64,000 bases of DNA from Rhynchopus euleeides (lineage: Eukaryota > Euglenozoa > Diplonemea > Diplonemida > Diplonemidae): positions 620,001 through 684,000 of the forward strand of contig OY723313.1 in NCBI GenBank assembly GCA_963210315.1, read 5' to 3'. Numbering within the stretch: the stretch's first letter is position 1; the number at the start of each line of letters is the position of its first letter. This document shows, piece after piece, positions 60,549 through 64,000 of this stretch. Made by a program: the position numbers and the translations under genes. The notes beneath the pieces are model-generated. The model was given only the letters and a program-made list of their open reading frames with translations, was not told where the DNA came from and did not search any database.

Positions 60549-60643
60549 CACACACACGACTCGACAACCTCGCACGCAGTCCCTCCACACGATCTGCCAC
60601 CATCCCTTAGCTCTCCCACCTCCTCCTCTGCAGGCCAGCCCTC

Positions 60644-63600
60644 ATGAGCTCCAAAGCGAAGCGCGGCCGTGAGGAAGATGCCGATGGCCGGCCACAGAAA
60701 GCCGCACGCACTGGCGGTGGTGGGGCTGGCCCCAAGGTGCTGCGTGGCTGGGCCGCCCCCCGCACTGCCCTCGAGCAGCAGTTCATGAAGTGCAAGGCGG
60801 GCCTCCCCGACACCATTGTCGCTGTGGAATGCGGCTACCGCTACAAGTTCTTCGGGCGCGATGCTGAAATCGCCTCAGAGCTCCTGGGGTTCTACGCCAA
60901 CCAGGGCGAGAAGGACACCTACACATCGTGCAGCTTCCCGGTGCAGCGCCTGTCGGTGCACACGGCACGCCTCGCAAACAACGGCTACCGCGTGGCCCAC
61001 CTCGCCCAGGCGGAGACAAACGCCACACGCACCGACGCTGGCAAGGGTGGCCTCTTCGAGCGCGAGCTGGTGGGTCTGTTCTCCAAGGCCACGCTGGCCA
61101 TCCTCGCCTCCGCTGGTGAGGCGGAGGCGGGGGAGCAGGACGACAACGCCAACAACCTGCTGCTTGTCCACGAGCGGGCCATCCCCAAGGCGGAGCGTGT
61201 CGGCACGGACCAGGTGCTGATCAGCATCGTCAGCGTCTCCCTCGCCACAGGGGGCTTCCTCCGGTGGGACCAGTTCGGCGACGGCCCGCTCCGCCGCGAG
61301 CTCCTGTCCCGCCTCCTCCACTTCGACCCTGTCGAGGTGCTGGCCAGCTCCGACCTGTCCTCCGCCACGATGCGCACCCTCGAGTCCATGGGGCTGAACT
61401 ACGGCGTTACCCCCAGCACCCCCGAAACCCCCCCGGGCACCATAAGGTGCGAACAGGTCGACCCCAAGCAGTTCCAGGACAAGCGCGACACGGTGTCCTC
61501 CTTCTTCGACAGCCACCCCGCCCTGAAGGCGGAGGTCGCTGCCCTCCCCGACGCCGTTGTCGGCTGCATCTCTGTGCTGATCGACCAGCTGGCGCTGTAC
61601 AAACTGGAGGACTTCCTCTTCACCCGGGGCACCGCGGGGGCTGACAAGACAGCCTTCAGGAAATTCTCCGAGCTGGGCTTCATGCACCTCCCCAGCGAGA
61701 CCCTCACCGCGCTGGAGATCTTCGACGTCGCAGGGTCAGGCCGGAAGCAGGGTGCGAGAGTGCGCGGTTCTCTCAACTGGGTGGTCAACACCTGCCGGAC
61801 GGGGTTCGGCGCCAGGAAGCTCCGGCAGTGGCTGAGCAAGCCGTTGCTGGACCCGGAGGAGATCCGCGCGAGGCAGCAGGCAGTGTTCGACATCGCCCGC
61901 GGGGAGCACGGCGCCGAGCTGCAGAAGTTCTCCCAGAAAATCCTCAGCAGCACGCCGGATCTCGAGAGGATTCTCGCGAAGATGAGCTACGGGAAGGCGT
62001 CCCCAAAGGAAACCCTCACCCTCCTCACCGTCATCCGGGGGCTGATGAAGGCATTCAAAAACAGCGAGGTTTCGCAGATCTCCGCCGAACTCTCCCCCCT
62101 CCTCACCGCCCTCCTCGGGGGTTCCGACCACGACGAGCTGCTGAGGATATGCGGCGTGACCCTCGAGATGCTCAACGAGGAGGCTGCGGCGGCGAACAAC
62201 AAGGCGGAGCTGTTCCTCACGGAGGATATCCAGTTTGACGAGCTGAAGAGCCTGGAGAAGGACAAGGATGAGCAGCACGCGATTCTGAAGGAGCATCTGC
62301 AGGCCTGCAGGAAGCAGGTGAGGTGCCCCAGCCTCGCGTATAAGCATATCGGACAGACGGACTTTCTTCTGGATGTGCCGAACACATCCTGCCAGCTCGT
62401 CCCCAAGGGGTGGCTGCAGGAGAGCAAGGTGGCAAAGTCGACGCGATACCACACCCCGGTGATCAAGCAGTGCATCCACAAGCTGCAGCTCGCGAAGGAT
62501 CTCCTCTCCAAGACCTCGGAGAAGCTCTTCGGGGAGTTCCAGAAGAAGTTTGTCCGGGAGAACTCGCGGGTTGTCCAGGGGTTCATCGATTCTCTCGGCG
62601 CCTTCGACTGCCTCACCTCCTTCGCAACGCTTGCGCGGGACATGGAGTGGTGCATGCCAGAGATTGTGACGGACGCGCCTGGGGGTCACCTCCTCGACAT
62701 TACAGACGGGCGCCACCCGGTGATTGACAGAATCCTGAGGGAGCAGGACAAGCGCTTCGTCCCCAACCACGTTAGGGTCAGGGGGAGCCTCAACGAGCAG
62801 GTCATGCTGGTGACAGGGCCCAACATGGGAGGGAAGTCGTCCTACCTCAGGCAGGCCGCTCTGATCGTGCTGCTGGCGCAGATCGGGTCGTTTGTCCCTG
62901 CGGTTTCGGCGAGGCTGAGCGTGTTTGATGCAATCTACGTCAGGCTCGGGTCCCACGACTCACTCCTCGACGGCCAGTCCAGCTTCCTTGTGGAGATCAC
63001 AGAGGCAGCCGCTATCCTGCAGAAGGCCACACCCCAATCCCTCCTGGTTCTCGATGAGATCGGGAGGGGCACCTCCACCTTCGACGGGATTGCGATAGCG
63101 CACTCGATGCTCGAGTGGCTGGTCACCCGCGTGGGTTGCCCCACGCTGTTCGTGACGCACTACCCTGAGATTGTCGACCTGGCCCCCGTGTTCCCGAAGA
63201 AGCTCCGCACCTGCCACATGTCGTTTATGCAGGCAGACGCCGCAGGGGATGCTCCAATGGAGGCCAGCGCTGGGGAGGGGGGTGCGGACGACGAGGGTGC
63301 TGACACTGGCAGCAAGGTCACCTTCCTCTACAAGCTCCTCGATGGGACCTCCCCCAGCTCCTTCGGGATGAACGTGGCGCGGCTGGCCGGGATTTCCGAA
63401 TCGGTCATCACCACTGCCACGGAGAGGTCGCGGTACCTCGAGTCGATTGCCGATGCGTCGCGTGAGAGCGCACAGGTATGCAGGCCGGAGGGGTGTAGGG
63501 GGAGAGGGGGCGGAATCTCGTGTTGCATATTTTTTGTTCTGTTTGTGCAACCTCTCTGTGAAGCTCTGGTTGCCTGTACGATGGGGGGGGGGGGCGTGGA

Positions 63601-63910
63601 GTGTAGGGTGAGCGAAATATTGGTCCCGCCGCAGCCATTTTGATTGAGCGCGGTGCATTTTTTTGTCACAGAAGACATGCCGAGTGAACAGAGAGAAGCC
63701 AACTCGGTAAGCCATATTTATTTTGACTTCCCTCGAAAACACGCAAACCCCCCACCCACCTCCTAACAGAAAACTGTGAAGTCTGTGTTCGCCGCAGTGT
63801 TCCTACGGGAGGAGCTACAGCGCATGATGGATGCCGGAGTTTCCGCCGACTCTCTCGCATCTTTCAAGCAACGGATATCGTGCATCGATCCGACACAGCT
63901 GATCGGGTAG
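60644..63910 (+). CDS. MSH3: DNA mismatch repair protein MSH3 (MutS homologue), two exons
   Basis: Exon 1 is 60644-63475 and exon 2 is 63770-63910. The 294-bp intron (GTATGCAG to CTAACAG) is in phase 0; the product is 990 residues. MSH3 pairs with MSH2 (MutS-beta) to recognise insertion/deletion loops in nuclear DNA. After a basic N-terminus (KAKRGREEDADGRPQKAAR) comes the mismatch-binding domain, with LEQQFMKCKAG and VAVECGYRYKFFGRDAEIA. The latter is the MSH3 signature, lacking the Phe-x-Glu motif of MSH6. The connector, lever and clamp follow (about 170-640). The ATPase has Walker A GPNMGGKSS (Lys 731), Walker B DEIGRGTSTFDG (Asp 804, Glu 805) and THYPEI (His 839). An acidic insert (about 867-886) precedes VTFLYKLLDG. 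The last exon (FLREELQRMMDAG) fits the C-terminal dimer helices. A candidate 35-nt extra exon at 63672-63706 would shift the frame, so I leave it in the intron. The promoter region is part of a duplicated repeat. Confidence 0.95.
63476..63769 (+). other. Intron of MSH3
   Basis: Starts GTATGCAG and ends CCTCCTAACAG; the CTAAC immediately before the acceptor could be the branch site, which would put it unusually close to the splice site. It contains a G run (63583-63594). Phase 0 on both sides. Confidence 0.85.
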
Positions 63911-64000
63911 TTGCCTCAACAAGGCACTGCTTTCGGACCAGGCCAGGTCCCTTCAGAGACCTTCAGAGACAGATTTTTGCCGAGAGTATGACAAACGGTG

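Noticed and set aside
63672-63706. Extra 35-nt exon in MSH3
   Set aside because: It has AG/GTAAG borders, but including it shifts the frame and ends the protein almost at once. Joining 63475 to 63770 directly keeps the frame and gives a plausible C-terminal helix.

Overview
The window looks like nuclear DNA from a GC-rich single-celled eukaryote. Genes have spliceosomal introns, and every donor I could place begins GTATG. The recognisable genes are MSH3, a papain-family cysteine protease and a LETM1-like protein. The rest is transposon remains, poly-C tracts and satellite DNA. A chromerid or other alveolate would fit, but nothing here fixes the taxon. A run of exactly 200 Ns at 2665-2864 marks a scaffold join.

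Layout. 1-2664 (minus): 3' part of a tyrosine-recombinase (DIRS-like) retrotransposon, in the order Gag, recombinase, reverse transcriptase, cut by the window edge. 3151-3410: short minisatellite duplication. 3428-5570: tandem array of a 31-bp unit. 5741-9751: large RNase H-fold transposase-like gene. 9801-13277: OTU-domain gene, split by a minus-strand LINE insertion (11507-12927) flanked by a 205-bp direct duplication. 13280-21757: gene-poor DNA with poly-C tracts and scattered repeats. 21758-22470, 23158-24192 and 24411-44222: three more 31-bp arrays, related to each other. A single nucleotide-cyclase-like exon (24211-24404, minus) sits between the last two. 44223-53100: gene-poor DNA with foldback elements, a LINE 3' fragment and a Cys/His-rich reading frame with one in-frame TAG. 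54355-63910 (plus): three intact genes, namely a LETM1-like protein (5 exons), a cathepsin L-like protease (2 exons) and MSH3 (2 exons). MSH3 lies directly downstream of a pair of about 350-bp direct repeats.

The most unusual feature is the satellite family. Four arrays all use a 31-bp period, about three helical turns, and two of them are visibly built from about 10-bp submodules. The largest has about 639 units over 19.8 kb, and every landmark I measured is in exact 31-bp register. It contains a 42-unit (1302-bp) higher-order repeat. Reading frames of about 6600 codons are open in all three plus frames, but that follows automatically from a stop-free unit whose length is not a multiple of three, so I do not call them genes.

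The three intact genes do not form a pathway: mismatch repair, proteolysis, and probable mitochondrial membrane or ribosome biology. The transposase-like gene and OTU gene are adjacent and co-oriented and may belong to one mobile element.
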